This document shows positions 63,659 through 64,000 of a DNA stretch of 64,000 nucleotides, in pieces; positions within the stretch are counted from its first letter, which is position 1, and each line of letters starts with the position of its first letter. The stretch is from a bacterium. Lineage in GTDB: Bacteria > Krumholzibacteriota > Krumholzibacteriia > LZORAL124-64-63. Position numbers and translations under genes: made by a program. The notes beneath the pieces are model-generated. The model ran no database searches and was not told the origin of the DNA. It saw only the letters and a program-made list of their open reading frames with translations. Where the stretch lies: positions 1,178,001 to 1,242,000 of the forward strand of contig JADJQR010000001.1 of assembly GCA_016712675.1 (NCBI GenBank). Direction: 5' to 3'.

Positions 63659-64000
63659 TTGGCGAAGTTCCCGATCCTGACGACGGCCGCGACCATCGCG
63701 GCCGTCGTGCTTGGCGGTCCGCCGTGCGTGCGCGCACAGGTGTCGCCGCCGGCCCCGTTCCTCGTCGTCGACGGCGACACCCTGTGGGTGGCCGAGCCCC
63801 TGGAGATCGTCGGCTCGCGCGTGCCGGCGGCGCTGCCCTGCATCGTCAGGCCCGTGCGCGTGCTGGACGGGACCGAGCTGGGGCGCGCACCGGCTCGCTC
63901 GGTGGCCGAGGCGCTGCAGTCGGTGCCCGGCGTGATCGTCGGCCAGCGGCAGCAGCACGGGGTGCAGGGCGACCTGACGGTGCGCGGTTCGACCTTCGAT
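63659..64000 (+). CDS. TonB-dependent outer-membrane receptor, N-terminal part (3' truncated)
   Basis: 114 codons are visible, cut by the window edge. The start is TTG, chosen for its strong SD (ACGGAGGAGTACCGG). Signal peptide about 1-26 (ILTTAATIAAVVLGGPPCVRA), a short N-terminal segment (LEIVGSRVPAALPCIVRPVRVLDG), then the plug domain: RSVAEALQSVPGVIVGQRQQHGVQGDLTVRGSTFD, matching the family consensus (EaLq.vPGv....G..gv..dvsiRG.sf). It follows the GlpT-like permease by 26 bases, so the receptor and inner-membrane permease may carry the same phosphorylated or glycerophosphoryl substrate. The barrel is not in view. Confidence 0.85.
   Translation, partial: MAKFPILTTAATIAAVVLGGPPCVRAQVSPPAPFLVVDGDTLWVAEPLEIVGSRVPAALPCIVRPVRVLDGTELGRAPARSVAEALQSVPGVIVGQRQQHGVQGDLTVRGSTFD

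Overview
The window is about 70% G+C, densely coded, and looks like one chromosomal contig of a Gram-negative, heterotrophic bacterium. A TonB-dependent receptor at the right edge and many signal-peptide proteins indicate an outer membrane. Five secreted proteins end in the same roughly 80-residue tail (xPNPFNPxT..., FlgD-like / type-IX-secretion-like). Together with Ser/Thr kinases fused to TPR repeats, this suggests an uncultured high-GC lineage of the FCB side of the tree (Krumholzibacteriota- or Eisenbacteria-like). That placement is inference. No rRNA, tRNA or CRISPR array was recognised.

Layout. 1-3254: end of a glycoside-hydrolase-like protein, then a phosphate-transport operon (DUF47 regulator, PiT permease). 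3286-8244: secreted S9 peptidase overlapping a membrane spermidine-synthase-like protein, and a transglutaminase-like protein. 8353-9280: AhpD-like and YhcH-like proteins. 9327-14892: secreted LVIVD-type propeller protein, phosphatase/rhodanese fusion, SUMF1-like protein and a tiny 'tail only' secreted protein. 15139-16675: PspC protein and a GH13 enzyme. 16794-22801: two overlapping DUF3857/transglutaminase-type secreted proteins, a DUF2891 protein, and a HAD phosphatase behind a short coupled leader ORF. 22868-24347: TetR regulator with its operator inside its own promoter, co-transcribed with a two-domain VOC protein. 24513-25730: a complete insertion sequence that has altered the C-terminus of a GT87-like membrane glycosyltransferase. 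27830-30690: sulfate activation (CysD and a CysN-CysC fusion).

30902-56441 holds the most unusual content: two copies of a two-gene cassette, at 30902-35896 and 45821-50844. Each encodes a small secreted helical protein followed by a 1460-1509-residue secreted metallopeptidase with HEYGHHW, a conserved five-cysteine cluster, two roughly 370-residue repeat units and the sorting-like tail. Each cassette lies next to a transmembrane PknB-type kinase with TPR repeats, in the second case with an ECF sigma factor and a secreted subtilisin. Between them lie RlmM, an AGCS symporter, a SpoIIE-type phosphatase, a patatin and a TPR protein. 56473-64000 returns to housekeeping and transport: RadA, IspD, a DUF4254 protein, a large membrane SpoIIE phosphatase, a GlpT-like permease and a truncated TonB receptor.

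One data-quality warning: about 36040-36510 is an almost pure poly-G/poly-C tract that is more likely a sequencing or assembly artefact than DNA. The join between the first cassette and the kinase at 36616 should not be trusted without reads.
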